Assembly: GCF_000382325.1 (NCBI RefSeq)
Contig: NZ_KB908056.1
Span: 935,148-999,147, forward strand
Origin: Woodsholea maritima DSM 17123
GTDB taxonomy: Bacteria; Pseudomonadota; Alphaproteobacteria; Caulobacterales; Maricaulaceae
Length of the DNA stretch: 64,000 bases
Direction of reading: 5' to 3'
Part shown: piece after piece, positions 53,214 to 60,824 of the stretch
Position numbering within the stretch: the stretch's first letter is position 1
How the letters are laid out: each line of letters starts with the position of its first letter
The notes under the pieces: model-generated
Told to the model about the DNA's origin: nothing
Database searches by the model: none
The model's input: the letters and a program-made list of their open reading frames with translations, nothing else
Position numbers and translations under genes: made by a program

Positions 53214-53636
53214 ATGTCCCAGACCGAAGCCTTGTTCGATGCGATTATTGTTTTGGCCCGCCAGCGCTATCATCTGGCGGAAAAAGCCTTTGGCACGATA
53301 GGGCTTAATCATTCAGAAGCGCGGGTATTGAAGCGTCTCTCAGAACGCGGCGGTGAAGCGACGCAAGACACCTTGTCGGCGGATCTTGTGATTGATCGCA
53401 GCAATACCGGGCGGGCCTTGAAACGGCTGGAGAGTGCAGGCCTTATCACACGGCGCAAGGATGAGGGCGATAAGCGTACCAATTGGGTGGCGCTCACCGC
53501 ACAAGGCGAGGACAAGCTCGCTGCCATTGCTGGCGTGCGTCAGGACATGATCAAACAGGTTTTTAAAGATCTGAGTGAAGACGATGCCGCCACGATCATG
53601 ACGCTTCTGGGGCCTAGCCTTCAAGCGAATGAATAA
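53214..53636 (+). CDS. MarR family transcriptional regulator (second)
   Basis: 140 aa. HTH region with GLNHSEARVLKRLSERGGEATQDTLSADLVIDRSNTGRALKRLESAGLITRRKDEGDKRTNWVALTAQG. The open frame extends upstream to 53154, but the ATG at 53214 leaves the operator outside the gene. It probably regulates itself, the divergent protease and the methyltransferase at 51.5 kb, which carries the same palindrome. Confidence 0.92.
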   Translation: MSQTEALFDAIIVLARQRYHLAEKAFGTIGLNHSEARVLKRLSERGGEATQDTLSADLVIDRSNTGRALKRLESAGLITRRKDEGDKRTNWVALTAQGEDKLAAIAGVRQDMIKQVFKDLSEDDAATIMTLLGPSLQANE

Positions 53637-53739
53637 ACGGGCCAAGGCCGTTCGGAGGCCCCCTTGGGTGTTTTCACATTGGGGTGAGGCGGGGCGAGGT
53701 CGCCTTGATCGCCTTGCCAGGGTGTGGCTATAAAAGCCG

Positions 53740-54165
53740 ATGTTTCGCCTCTTGCGCCTTACTTTGATGATGGTGCTGGCCCTGATGATTTCAGGGCTTA
53801 GCTCTTGGGCGTGTGCTTGCGTCAGTGCGGCCTCGCTGCCCAGCGCACACAGCCATACATCCATCCGCCATCACGGGATGGATGCGGCGATGGCGTGTCA
53901 TGAGGATGAAGGGGCGTGCGCGCCGCACTCAAAGGCTTGTGCCCATTGTGATAGCGTGATGGGGCCAGGGCCGGGCAGCGGCGAGGTCTTCACTGCCATG
54001 TCCGCGCCCAGTGTGAAGTCCCAAGCGGTCAAGGCGCTGGGTATAATCCCAGCGGCGAACGCGCTTCTGCTTGATCTAAAAATCTCCCCTCGACCGCCGG
54101 ATGAAAGGCGCAGCGCTCTAACACCGGTTTCACCGGTGCGCCTTTATACCCGCCTTTTGAATTAA
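53740..54165 (+). CDS. Small Cys/His/Met-rich secreted protein ahead of copA
   Basis: 141 aa. Signal peptide (ALMISGLSSWACACVSA), then a segment dense in His, Cys and Met (AHSHTSIRHHGMDAAMACHEDEGACAPHSKACAHCD), and a C-terminal PVRLYTRLLN. It starts a copper module, and the metal-ligand-rich segment suggests copper binding, as in DUF2946-like proteins. No catalytic domain seen. Confidence 0.6.
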   Translation: MFRLLRLTLMMVLALMISGLSSWACACVSAASLPSAHSHTSIRHHGMDAAMACHEDEGACAPHSKACAHCDSVMGPGPGSGEVFTAMSAPSVKSQAVKALGIIPAANALLLDLKISPRPPDERRSALTPVSPVRLYTRLLN

Positions 54166-54243
54166 GCCCGCTCGAAACCTCGTTTCGTGTTTATGGCCCT
54201 GGGTAAACCCATGGGCTGGCTTTGTTCATAAAGGTTTTTTGCG

Positions 54244-56064
54244 ATGATCTCTCGACGATCTCTTTTGACATCCGGGTTGGGTGTGGGCGCGAGCTTGCTC
54301 GCCACCAGCATGCTTCCGGCCTGGGCGCGCAGCGCCAGCCAGGGCAATCTGGGCCTTCCCCAGCTGACCGGAACTGAGTTTGACCTCACTATAGGGGAGT
54401 TTCCCGCTACCATTGGGGGGCGTATTGCGCGCGCCATCGGGGTCAACCAGACCCTGCCTGCGCCGCTTCTTCGCTTTCGTGAGGGCGAGGATATTACCAT
54501 CAATGTCACCAATACGCTGCGCGAGGATACCTCCCTTCACTGGCATGGCTTGCTGGTACCGTTTCAAATGGATGGTGTGCCCGGGGTGACCTTCCCAGGG
54601 ATTAAGCCCGGTGAGACCTTTCAATACCGGTTCAACCTAGCCCATAACGGCACGTACTGGTATCACTCTCATTCCGGATTTCAGGAGCCTTTAGGCCTTT
54701 ATGGGCCGTTGATCATTGATCCGGCGGGTTCAGATCCGGTGGTCTATGACCGCGAATATGTCCTGGTACTGTCTGATTGGAGTTTCGAGCACCCTCGCCG
54801 GATTTTTGAAAAGCTAAAGTCGGACGCGGAAAATTATAATTTCCAAAAGCGCACTTTGGCGGACTTCTTAGGTGATGTGCGCCGTGAAGGCTTTGCCGAA
54901 ACCTTGTCTACCCGCGCGATGTGGGCGGGTATGCGCATGTCCTCGCGTGATATTTCCGATGTCACCGGCTCGACCTATGACTATCTGATCAATGGTCATA
55001 CCACGGCGGACAATTGGAATGGCGTCATTCAACCGGGCGAGCGGGTGCGCCTGCGCCTGATCAATGCCTCGGCGATGACGATTTTCAATATTCGCATGCC
55101 CGGCCTTACCATGACAGTGGTGGCTGCCGATGGCCTTAATGTTCAGCCCTTGGACATTGATGAGTTCCAAATGGGCGTGGCGGAAACCTATGATGTCATC
55201 ATCACCGTGCCCGATGCGGGCGTTTATGGCTTGGTTGCTGAGGCGGTCGATCGCTCCGGCCAGGTCATGGCGAGTTTCGGGCCCCAGCCCGGCATGCGCG
55301 CCAGTGAACCGGACCTACGCCCTGTCCCCAGCCTGACCATGCGCGATATGGGCATGGATCATGGAGACCCTACAGATCACGTCGCCATGGATCACACTTC
55401 AATGAGGCATGATGATCCCCATGCCGGTCATGGTGCGCACAATAATCACGTCTCCCCCGCCCCCCTACCGGTCGAGCGCCCCGATCTTAGGCGCGGGCCG
55501 GGCATTGCCAATATCGTCTCGCACCCTTTGGCGCGCTTGGATGAACCGGGGATCGGCCTTGAGGATGTGGCGCATCGCACGCTTACCTATGCGGATCTGC
55601 GCAGCCTAGAGCCCAGCCCCGATACCCGCCCGCCTGAGCGCGAGATTGAGGTTCATCTCACCAGTAATATGGAGCGCTATATGTGGTCCTTTGATGGGGT
55701 AGGCTTTAGCGAGATTACCGCGCCGATCCGCTTTCACCAGGGCGAGCGCGTACGTATGACCTTGGTCAATAATACCATGATGGCCCATCCCATCCATTTG
55801 CACGGCATGTTCTTTGATGTCGTGAATGGCGGGGGTGATCATAAACCCAGAAAGCATACCATCATCGTCAAACCCAGTGAAAAGCTGTCGGTGGACATCT
55901 CTGCGGACGCAGTCGGCGATTGGGCCTTTCACTGCCACCTCCTCTATCACATGCATGCCGGGATGATGCAGGTCGTTCAGGTGTTACCCCGTGAAACACC
56001 GCCCGACCCTCATTCAGCCCATCAGGGCCATCATCACACTCAGAAAGGTGGCCATCATGACTAA
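54244..56064 (+). CDS. copA: Copper-resistance multicopper oxidase CopA
   Basis: 606 aa. Twin-arginine signal (SRRSLLTSG). Four copper-ligand segments are intact: HWHG (His99), HSHS (His141), HPIHLHG (515-521) and HCHLLYHMHAGM (from His563, with the type-1 Cys564). A Met/His-rich loop lies at 366-403 (MRDMGMDHGDPT). Exported folded, it oxidises Cu(I) in the periplasm. Its stop overlaps copB by 8 bases. Confidence 0.95.
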   Translation: MISRRSLLTSGLGVGASLLATSMLPAWARSASQGNLGLPQLTGTEFDLTIGEFPATIGGRIARAIGVNQTLPAPLLRFREGEDITINVTNTLREDTSLHWHGLLVPFQMDGVPGVTFPGIKPGETFQYRFNLAHNGTYWYHSHSGFQEPLGLYGPLIIDPAGSDPVVYDREYVLVLSDWSFEHPRRIFEKLKSDAENYNFQKRTLADFLGDVRREGFAETLSTRAMWAGMRMSSRDISDVTGSTYDYLINGHTTADNWNGVIQPGERVRLRLINASAMTIFNIRMPGLTMTVVAADGLNVQPLDIDEFQMGVAETYDVIITVPDAGVYGLVAEAVDRSGQVMASFGPQPGMRASEPDLRPVPSLTMRDMGMDHGDPTDHVAMDHTSMRHDDPHAGHGAHNNHVSPAPLPVERPDLRRGPGIANIVSHPLARLDEPGIGLEDVAHRTLTYADLRSLEPSPDTRPPEREIEVHLTSNMERYMWSFDGVGFSEITAPIRFHQGERVRMTLVNNTMMAHPIHLHGMFFDVVNGGGDHKPRKHTIIVKPSEKLSVDISADAVGDWAFHCHLLYHMHAGMMQVVQVLPRETPPDPHSAHQGHHHTQKGGHHD

Positions 56065-56851
56065 GCGCATGAGTATCAGCACAGTTTTTGTGGTTCTGAT
56101 GGCGGGCAACGCTCAGGCACAGCATCATGACACGGGCGAGACCCTCTGGTCGCAAGCCGATGCCTATTACGACCCGGAAGAGATGGCGAAGGCCCGCGCT
56201 GGTGTCCTTCATCATAGCGGCGGTGAAGTCACAGACTTCATCATGGCTGACCGTATGGAGTGGCAATTGGGGGATGAAGGTGGCGGGCTTTGGGATCTTC
56301 AGGCCTGGCGCGGCGGGGATCTTCATAAGCTGTGGATCAAAACTGAGGGCGAATATAGCTTTGACCATCAGGCGCTGGAGGAGATGGAGATCCAGGCGCT
56401 TTATTCACGCGCCATCCTTGCCTATTTCGATCTTCAGATGGGTTTGCGTTATGATCTGGAACCAAAGGGCAAAACTCATGGCGTTTTGGGCATTCAAGGC
56501 CTGATGCCCTATGGATTTGAGGTTGATCTGGCGGGCTTTATCGCTACCAGCGGCGATGTGTCAATGCGGTTTGAAGGCGAGTATGATTTTCGCCTGACCC
56601 AGCGTCTGATCGCCCAGCCACGTCTGGAGCTGAGTTGGCAGGGCCAGGATGATCTCTATGCGGGTTTAGGCTCTGGCTTCACCCATACGTCTATTGGGCT
56701 CAGGGTGCGCTATGAAATCACGCGCGAATTTGCGCCCTATATCGGGCTCGAATGGCAATCAGATCTTGGCGAGACCCGCGATCTGATCCGGCGTGCGGGG
56801 GGCGAGGCTGAAGACACAAAAATCCTGATCGGTCATCGCAGCTGGTATTAA
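56057..56851 (+). CDS. copB: Copper-resistance outer-membrane protein CopB
   Basis: 264 aa. Signal peptide (about residues 1-22), then the CopB pattern: DRMEWQLGDEGGGLWDLQAWRGGDLHKLWIKTEGE, FDLQMGLRYDL and GLEWQSDLGETRDL. Outer-membrane beta-barrel of copper tolerance operons. The longer open frame begins inside copA; the ATG at 56057 gives the usual protein. Unlike CopB of pseudomonads it lacks a Met/His-rich N-terminal repeat region. Confidence 0.93.
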   Translation: MTKRMSISTVFVVLMAGNAQAQHHDTGETLWSQADAYYDPEEMAKARAGVLHHSGGEVTDFIMADRMEWQLGDEGGGLWDLQAWRGGDLHKLWIKTEGEYSFDHQALEEMEIQALYSRAILAYFDLQMGLRYDLEPKGKTHGVLGIQGLMPYGFEVDLAGFIATSGDVSMRFEGEYDFRLTQRLIAQPRLELSWQGQDDLYAGLGSGFTHTSIGLRVRYEITREFAPYIGLEWQSDLGETRDLIRRAGGEAEDTKILIGHRSWY

Positions 56852-56854
56852 AGG

Positions 56855-56881
56855 AAAGGGGGCCATTTGGCCCCCTTTTTA
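56855..56881. terminator. Terminator of the copper operon
   Basis: GGGGGCC (56858-56864), ATTT, GGCCCCC (56869-56875), then TTTTT. The gene on the other strand ends just after it, so it serves both directions. Confidence 0.9.
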
Positions 56882-56883
56882 GT

Positions 56884-57579
56884 TTAGTGCTCGGCCATGA
56901 TAATGCCGGGCAGCGAAAGATCGCCGGAGGCGACATCATGCACACCGGTTACGCAGAGGAGCGGAGCCTCACCGGCCTCATTCACCTGCATTTCTGCAGT
57001 AACCGCATCGAAATGCGCGCTTTCACTGTTACTCAACGGCACAGTGATCCGTGCGACCGCGCCGTCTAAAACGGGGCTCATGCCCGGACTATCCAAGGCG
57101 ATGGGTAGCATGGGGGCGGTGGCCGGTAATAGATCAACACCGGGTGAAACATCACGGACTTTCAAACCTGCACCACAGGCTTCGTCCTGAACCAGTACCG
57201 CCCAATGCGAATGCCAATCGGCACCATCATTGGCCGGATCCCCGTCATTGTTTTCATCAAATAAGGGCGTGTCATCAAAATCGGGGTGGGCGGTAATGGC
57301 GAGCGCTAAAATCCCGCTATCAGCCTCAAAACCAACCAGATCGGGATTGAGGGAGGTTGGCCAGACATAGGCCGTCACTTTGGCCCCGGTTAATTGACCG
57401 ATGGCTTGAGGCTTTTGACTGCCGGCAAGCCCCGCCACTTCCATTGCGAATGTGGTCAGGCGTCCATCGGTGCTCGCCGTGGCTTGGGTAATATCAAAGG
57501 CGGGATCAAGGGCCTCATTCGCGGGGCTGTTGACGGGGTGAAGGGCTAGGGTGAGGGCGCTAAGAGAGAAGAGAAGCAT
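56884..57579 (-). CDS. Secreted protein of unknown function with a calcium-binding-like loop
   Basis: 231 aa with a signal peptide (about residues 1-20). Contains DENNDGDPANDGADWHSHW, a DxNxDGD-type acidic loop like calcium-binding EF-hand-type motifs, and two cysteines (EACGAG; LLCVTG). No catalytic motif seen. Divergent from the third MarR gene, with matched direct repeats between them, so it is probably its target. Confidence 0.6.
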   Translation of the reverse strand: MLLFSLSALTLALHPVNSPANEALDPAFDITQATASTDGRLTTFAMEVAGLAGSQKPQAIGQLTGAKVTAYVWPTSLNPDLVGFEADSGILALAITAHPDFDDTPLFDENNDGDPANDGADWHSHWAVLVQDEACGAGLKVRDVSPGVDLLPATAPMLPIALDSPGMSPVLDGAVARITVPLSNSESAHFDAVTAEMQVNEAGEAPLLCVTGVHDVASGDLSLPGIIMAEH

Positions 57580-57593
57580 GATGTAACCTTATA

Positions 57594-57612
57594 TTGTTTC
57601 GAGTCGATACTA
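57594..57612. promoter_or_regulatory. Direct repeat copy 1 (third MarR operator)
   Basis: TTGTTTCGAGTCGATACTA. Repeated with two changes at 57649-57667, 55 bp apart. Near the start of the secreted-protein gene. Confidence 0.75.
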
Positions 57613-57640
57613 ATTTATCTTTAGCGTCTTCATCGCGCCC

Positions 57641-57668
57641 TTGCAAGATTGTTTTGACTCGATACTAT
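57641..57668 (+). promoter_or_regulatory. Promoter and direct repeat copy 2 of the third MarR gene
   Basis: TTGCAA (57641-57646), 16 bases, TACTAT (57663-57668) form a good -35/-10 pair. The repeat TTGTTTTGACTCGATACTA (57649-57667) overlies the spacer and most of the -10, so bound repressor would block the promoter. Confidence 0.65.
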
Positions 57669-57681
57669 GCATGTGATGGAC

Positions 57682-58227
57682 ATGCCTCTTCTCTCCCTCC
57701 TCGAACGTTTGGCGCGGCTGGTGCATAGTGAAAGTCACGCTGCAGGCTTAAAGCCGGTGCAGTGGGATATTTTGCGATTTTTGGCGCAGGCAAATCGCTT
57801 TTCGCGCACGCCCAGCGGATTGACAGCCTATCTTGGTCAAACCAAGGGGACGGTATCGCAAAGCCTGAAAGCTCTAGAAGACAAAGGTTTGGTGGAGAAA
57901 CACCCCCAGCCTGGTGATAAGCGCGGCGTAGATGTGCGTTTATCAACGGCCGGTCGCGCCATGTTGACCCAGGATCCTTTAGCAGCCTTTATGGGCGGTC
58001 TGGACGGCTTTGGTCTTGAAGATCGACAAACGCTTGAAGCCCTTTTGAGCCGCTATCTGACAGGGCTTCTTACGGCCCGCCAAGGACGGATGTTTGGCGA
58101 ATGTCGCCAGTGCCGCTTTTTTCAAGCGAGCGCATCTCAAGGCCCTTATTTTTGTGGCTTGTTGAAGCAGGCTTTAAGTGAGGAGGATAGCCGGGATCGC
58201 TGTGTAGAGTTTGAGCTTATTTGTTAA
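57682..58227 (+). CDS. MarR-type regulator with C-terminal cysteine cluster
   Basis: About 181 aa. Winged HTH (SRTPSGLTAYLGQTKGTVSQSLKALEDKGLVEKHPQPGDKRG), then a C-terminal extension with five Cys: ECRQC, YFCGLL, DRCVEF and a final C (146, 149, 163, 179 and 186, counted from 57667). The spacing suggests an iron-sulfur cluster or zinc site. The ATG at 57667 lies on the predicted -10, so the real start is probably 57676 or 57682. Confidence 0.85.
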   Translation: MPLLSLLERLARLVHSESHAAGLKPVQWDILRFLAQANRFSRTPSGLTAYLGQTKGTVSQSLKALEDKGLVEKHPQPGDKRGVDVRLSTAGRAMLTQDPLAAFMGGLDGFGLEDRQTLEALLSRYLTGLLTARQGRMFGECRQCRFFQASASQGPYFCGLLKQALSEEDSRDRCVEFELIC

Positions 58228-58259
58228 TTATGTATATATGCATATTTACGCATAATTAA
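58224..58259. repeat. AT-rich inverted repeat between convergent genes
   Basis: TTAATTATG (58224-58232) and CATAATTAA (58251-58259), perfect 9-bp arms. It may terminate transcription from both sides, but it lacks a GC-rich stem. Confidence 0.5.
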
Positions 58260-58293
58260 GAAATTCATTAGCGTAATCAGATCTTTACCAAGG

Positions 58294-59415
58294 TTAAAAA
58301 TCCGTTTTCGGGCGATGGCGGATCCAATTCTCAAACAATGGATCGGAGATACGCCATTCCTCTTCCCACTTTTCGACCAGCGCATGGCGTGAAAGCAGTT
58401 TGAGCGCTGATTGTAGAGAGGAACTATTGGGTGCGCTTTTGCCGGTGAGATCCTTGATAAAGTCTGCGCCTGCCTGACCATAAAGCTGGGTGACATGATC
58501 GGCCAGCATGCGCGCGACCAGGCGTTGGGTTGCGCTCAGGCCCAGCCAAACTTCGCCAAAGCCAAATTCTTCGGATAATTCATCTTGAACCTTCTGCACC
58601 GCATCGCGCGGATCCATATCGGGATGCAGCGCGACAGTGGTCAGCCAGCGTTGGAAGAACAGCGGGTTTTGCTCAAAAGTATCAAAGACCTCCATCGCGG
58701 TGGGGCGGTCCAGACGCGCTTTGGAGCTTTTGCGGAAGGCCTCGATCTGATGATTGACGAAGCGCTCATCCAGCGCCGGTAATTCGATGGGGCTGGCAAA
58801 ACGGAAAAAGGGCGCGGCGCGCGCGGTAAACATCCGGCGTAGTCCATCGGGCGAAGACCCGGTGAACAAGGTCGCCAGGCCATCACGGCGTTTATCCAGG
58901 CTGGTGCGCAGGGCCGAGATTAAGGGCGCGGAGGCTTTGGACCGAGCAAGCTCTTGAAACTCATCAAACAATAAGAAGGCGGGTTTATCGTCATTGGCGA
59001 GCCGCTCACAATATTGATCGAGCAGCAGGAGAAGGCTTTCCGGGGCTTGACCTTTAAGATTGGCAAGATCGACCTCAATCTCACCCGTCCCATCAGGGGT
59101 TTTCAGCTTGAATTTCGGCGCAAGATCGGAGGCGGTTGTGCGCAGGCGATCCATCACATTGCCCGTACGCAAAGCGCGATCAAATTCATAAAGCAAAATA
59201 CCTAAGGGCGAATCAAGCGTCTGCCAGAAACTGACATAGACCACGCGGTGACCTTCTTCACGCGCCAGAGGCCCCAGATCATGGGTTAGAAATTGCGTTT
59301 TTCCGGTGCGCCGCGGTCCAAACAGGCTGAGCGCAGAGACAGGCCCATGGGCGAGCAGATCATAGACCTGCCCAGCAAATTCACGGCGCGGATAATGCCA
59401 ATGTGAACGGCTCAT
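58294..59415 (-). CDS. AAA family ATPase (STAND/ORC-like)
   Basis: 373 aa. Walker A GPRRTGKT (33-40), Walker B FLLFDEFQEL (about 147-156) and a sensor-like ATLFTGSSPDG, then a helical and winged-helix-like C-terminus (LSRHALVEKWEEEWRISDPLFENWI). This is the domain order of archaeal-type ATPases with a C-terminal DEXX or winged helix region. It stands alone, without the nuclease, toxin or protease partners usual for defence ATPases. Starts without a visible RBS. Confidence 0.8.
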   Translation of the reverse strand: MSRSHWHYPRREFAGQVYDLLAHGPVSALSLFGPRRTGKTQFLTHDLGPLAREEGHRVVYVSFWQTLDSPLGILLYEFDRALRTGNVMDRLRTTASDLAPKFKLKTPDGTGEIEVDLANLKGQAPESLLLLLDQYCERLANDDKPAFLLFDEFQELARSKASAPLISALRTSLDKRRDGLATLFTGSSPDGLRRMFTARAAPFFRFASPIELPALDERFVNHQIEAFRKSSKARLDRPTAMEVFDTFEQNPLFFQRWLTTVALHPDMDPRDAVQKVQDELSEEFGFGEVWLGLSATQRLVARMLADHVTQLYGQAGADFIKDLTGKSAPNSSSLQSALKLLSRHALVEKWEEEWRISDPLFENWIRHRPKTDF

Positions 59416-59603
59416 ATGCGTGATTATTCCGGACTACATAATTATGTTGACGCGCATAAGTAAGCATAAGCCTGCCCTAAGGTCACGGGAAAACTTAAAC
59501 TTTAAATCTCACGTGTATAACGCTTACAGCCGAAGATGGAGCAAGCGTAACGTGTTTCAGGCGCCTTTTTGGGCGATAAATCCCCATCCAGAGGGGAAGA
59601 CGC

Positions 59604-59810
59604 ATGACAAAGCTTTTGAAAGTTGGGGCCATGGGGGTCATTCTTGCTGTGGCGAGTTTAGGTCTAAGCGCGTGTAGCGTGACGATGAAATCCGACATCG
59701 ACTGGACCGGGCGCACGGGCGAAGACGACGCTGAGATCCAGCCTTCAGAGGATAGCGAAAGCTCACCTCTTGAAGGTCCGGATCAGGCGACGGCTCGCAC
59801 CAGCTGTTAG
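59604..59810 (+). CDS. Small lipoprotein
   Basis: 68 aa. Lipobox LSAC (Cys24) after a typical signal, then a short acidic, Ser/Glu-rich tail ending in Cys. No domain. Isolated gene. Confidence 0.7.
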   Translation: MTKLLKVGAMGVILAVASLGLSACSVTMKSDIDWTGRTGEDDAEIQPSEDSESSPLEGPDQATARTSC

Positions 59811-59830
59811 TCGGCGTAGGGGCTTAGCGG

Positions 59831-60271
59831 TTAAGCGCCCGGCGCTTTTAAAGGCACCACCGCCACCGTCAGGCGAGAGACGCAGATCAAGCGCTGAGCC
59901 TCATCATGGATCTCGGTCTGCCAGACCTGGCTGGTGCGACCGATATGTAAAGGCCGCGCGGTGCCGATCACCCAACCGGATGCGACCGAGCGCACATGAT
60001 TGGCGTTAATCTCCTGTCCGACGCAGACCCATTCATTGGTGTCGACCAAGAGGTTTGATCCGACCCCGCCCAGGGATTCTGACAATACCACATTGGCCCC
60101 GCCATGCAGCAGGCCATAGGGTTGATGGGTGCGCGCATCCACGGGCATGCGGCCCTTAACATAATCGGGGCCGAGCTCGATAATCTCGATGCCAAGCTGT
60201 TTTAAAATGGTCTTGTCTGTTCCTGCATTCAGCGCCTCCAGGCTGGGGCGTACGCGCCAGATGTCATTCAT
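59831..60271 (-). CDS. Hotdog-fold thioesterase (PaaI/YbdB-like)
   Basis: 146 aa. The hotdog motif QPYGLLHGGANVVLSESLGG carries the catalytic region of PaaI/YbdB-like acyl-CoA thioesterases, and NANHVRSVASGWVIGTARPLHIGR follows. Substrate unknown; 1,4-dihydroxy-2-naphthoyl or phenylacetyl-CoA type are possible. The ATG at 60271 has GGGAGA upstream. Confidence 0.88.
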   Translation of the reverse strand: MNDIWRVRPSLEALNAGTDKTILKQLGIEIIELGPDYVKGRMPVDARTHQPYGLLHGGANVVLSESLGGVGSNLLVDTNEWVCVGQEINANHVRSVASGWVIGTARPLHIGRTSQVWQTEIHDEAQRLICVSRLTVAVVPLKAPGA

Positions 60272-60322
60272 GAGTGTCTCCCGATCAGTATGGCCTTTTG
60301 TTCTCGTTTTGTACAGGTACAA

Positions 60323-60557
60323 TTATGATCAATGGCCAAACCATCTGACAGTGTCACAGGACATAGTCAAAAGTCATGGGGCGTATGGCCCGACAAATCT
60401 CACGACAGTGTGAAGTGTATGTCAGGGCGCAAAGGATTGGAAAAGCGAAGACCCTTTCCCATATCCCTTTCATCGAAAAGACAATGAGCCGTCCGTCAAG
60501 CCTTCGCTGAATGAGACTTCCCGAACAGGCTCGATAAAAAAATGAAGGTTGGACATC
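60323..60557. other. Gene-free upstream region of the small peptide/RNA locus
   Basis: 235 bases with no ORF. Probably carries the promoter of the locus that follows; no clear sigma-70 or stress-sigma motif can be named. Confidence 0.4.
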
Positions 60558-60656
60558 ATGACGCGCTTTTTTTCTCTCGCCCTTGCTACCATATCCTTGT
60601 TGAGCGTGATTGTTCTGGTCTGCCAGAGGCAGAGCGCTCTATTTATCCCCGCCTAG
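60558..60656 (+). CDS. 32-aa hydrophobic small protein
   Basis: Short frame starting at ATG 60558, preceded by GAAGG at a fitting distance. It reads a short basic N-terminus, one hydrophobic helix (about residues 5-22) and a polar end (QRQSALFIPA). It looks like a single-pass small membrane protein. Located just upstream of three RNA hairpins. Confidence 0.5.
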   Translation: MTRFFSLALATISLLSVIVLVCQRQSALFIPA

Positions 60657-60659
60657 TGC

Positions 60660-60808
60660 GGTGATGGTATAGTCATAGAAACAGGCCTCAGCGTGCGTCC
60701 CCCCAGCCTGCCAAGCGAGGCCTGCAGGTGCCACCGGACCCCCTGTCCCCGTCTGGTGGCACCCTTAAGCGCCCCCTGCCAGCCCCCCTGGCGGGGGGCT
60801 TCTTATTG
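60660..60808 (+). ncRNA. Candidate small RNA with three C-rich-loop hairpins
   Basis: Three consecutive hairpins: (1) AGGCCTC (60683-60689)/GAGGCCT (60717-60723), loop with CCCCCC; (2) a 13-bp stem GGTGCCACCGGAC (60727-60739)/GTCTGGTGGCACC (60751-60763) with one GU pair and loop CCCCTGTCCCC; (3) a 12-bp stem GCCCCCTGCCAG (60771-60782)/CTGGCGGGGGGC (60788-60799), loop CCCCC, then TTCTTATT as a terminator. A TATAGT -10-like box is at 60668. Loops of C could pair with the G-rich ribosome-binding sites of target mRNAs. Confidence 0.65.
60771..60808 (+). terminator. Terminator of the C-rich-loop RNA
   Basis: The third hairpin (12-bp stem with one GU pair, C5 loop) followed by TTCTTATT. It also lies just beyond the end of the convergent SDR gene. 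Confidence 0.75.
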
Positions 60809-60824
60809 GGGTTTGGGGTAAAGC

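Noticed and set aside
55321-55450. The His/Met-rich stretch in copA as a separate gene
   Set aside because: It is in frame within copA and is the normal metal-binding loop of CopA-type oxidases.
58294-59810. A defence island around the AAA ATPase
   Set aside because: No restriction, nuclease, toxin-antitoxin or reverse transcriptase genes are next to it; neighbours are a MarR gene and a small lipoprotein.
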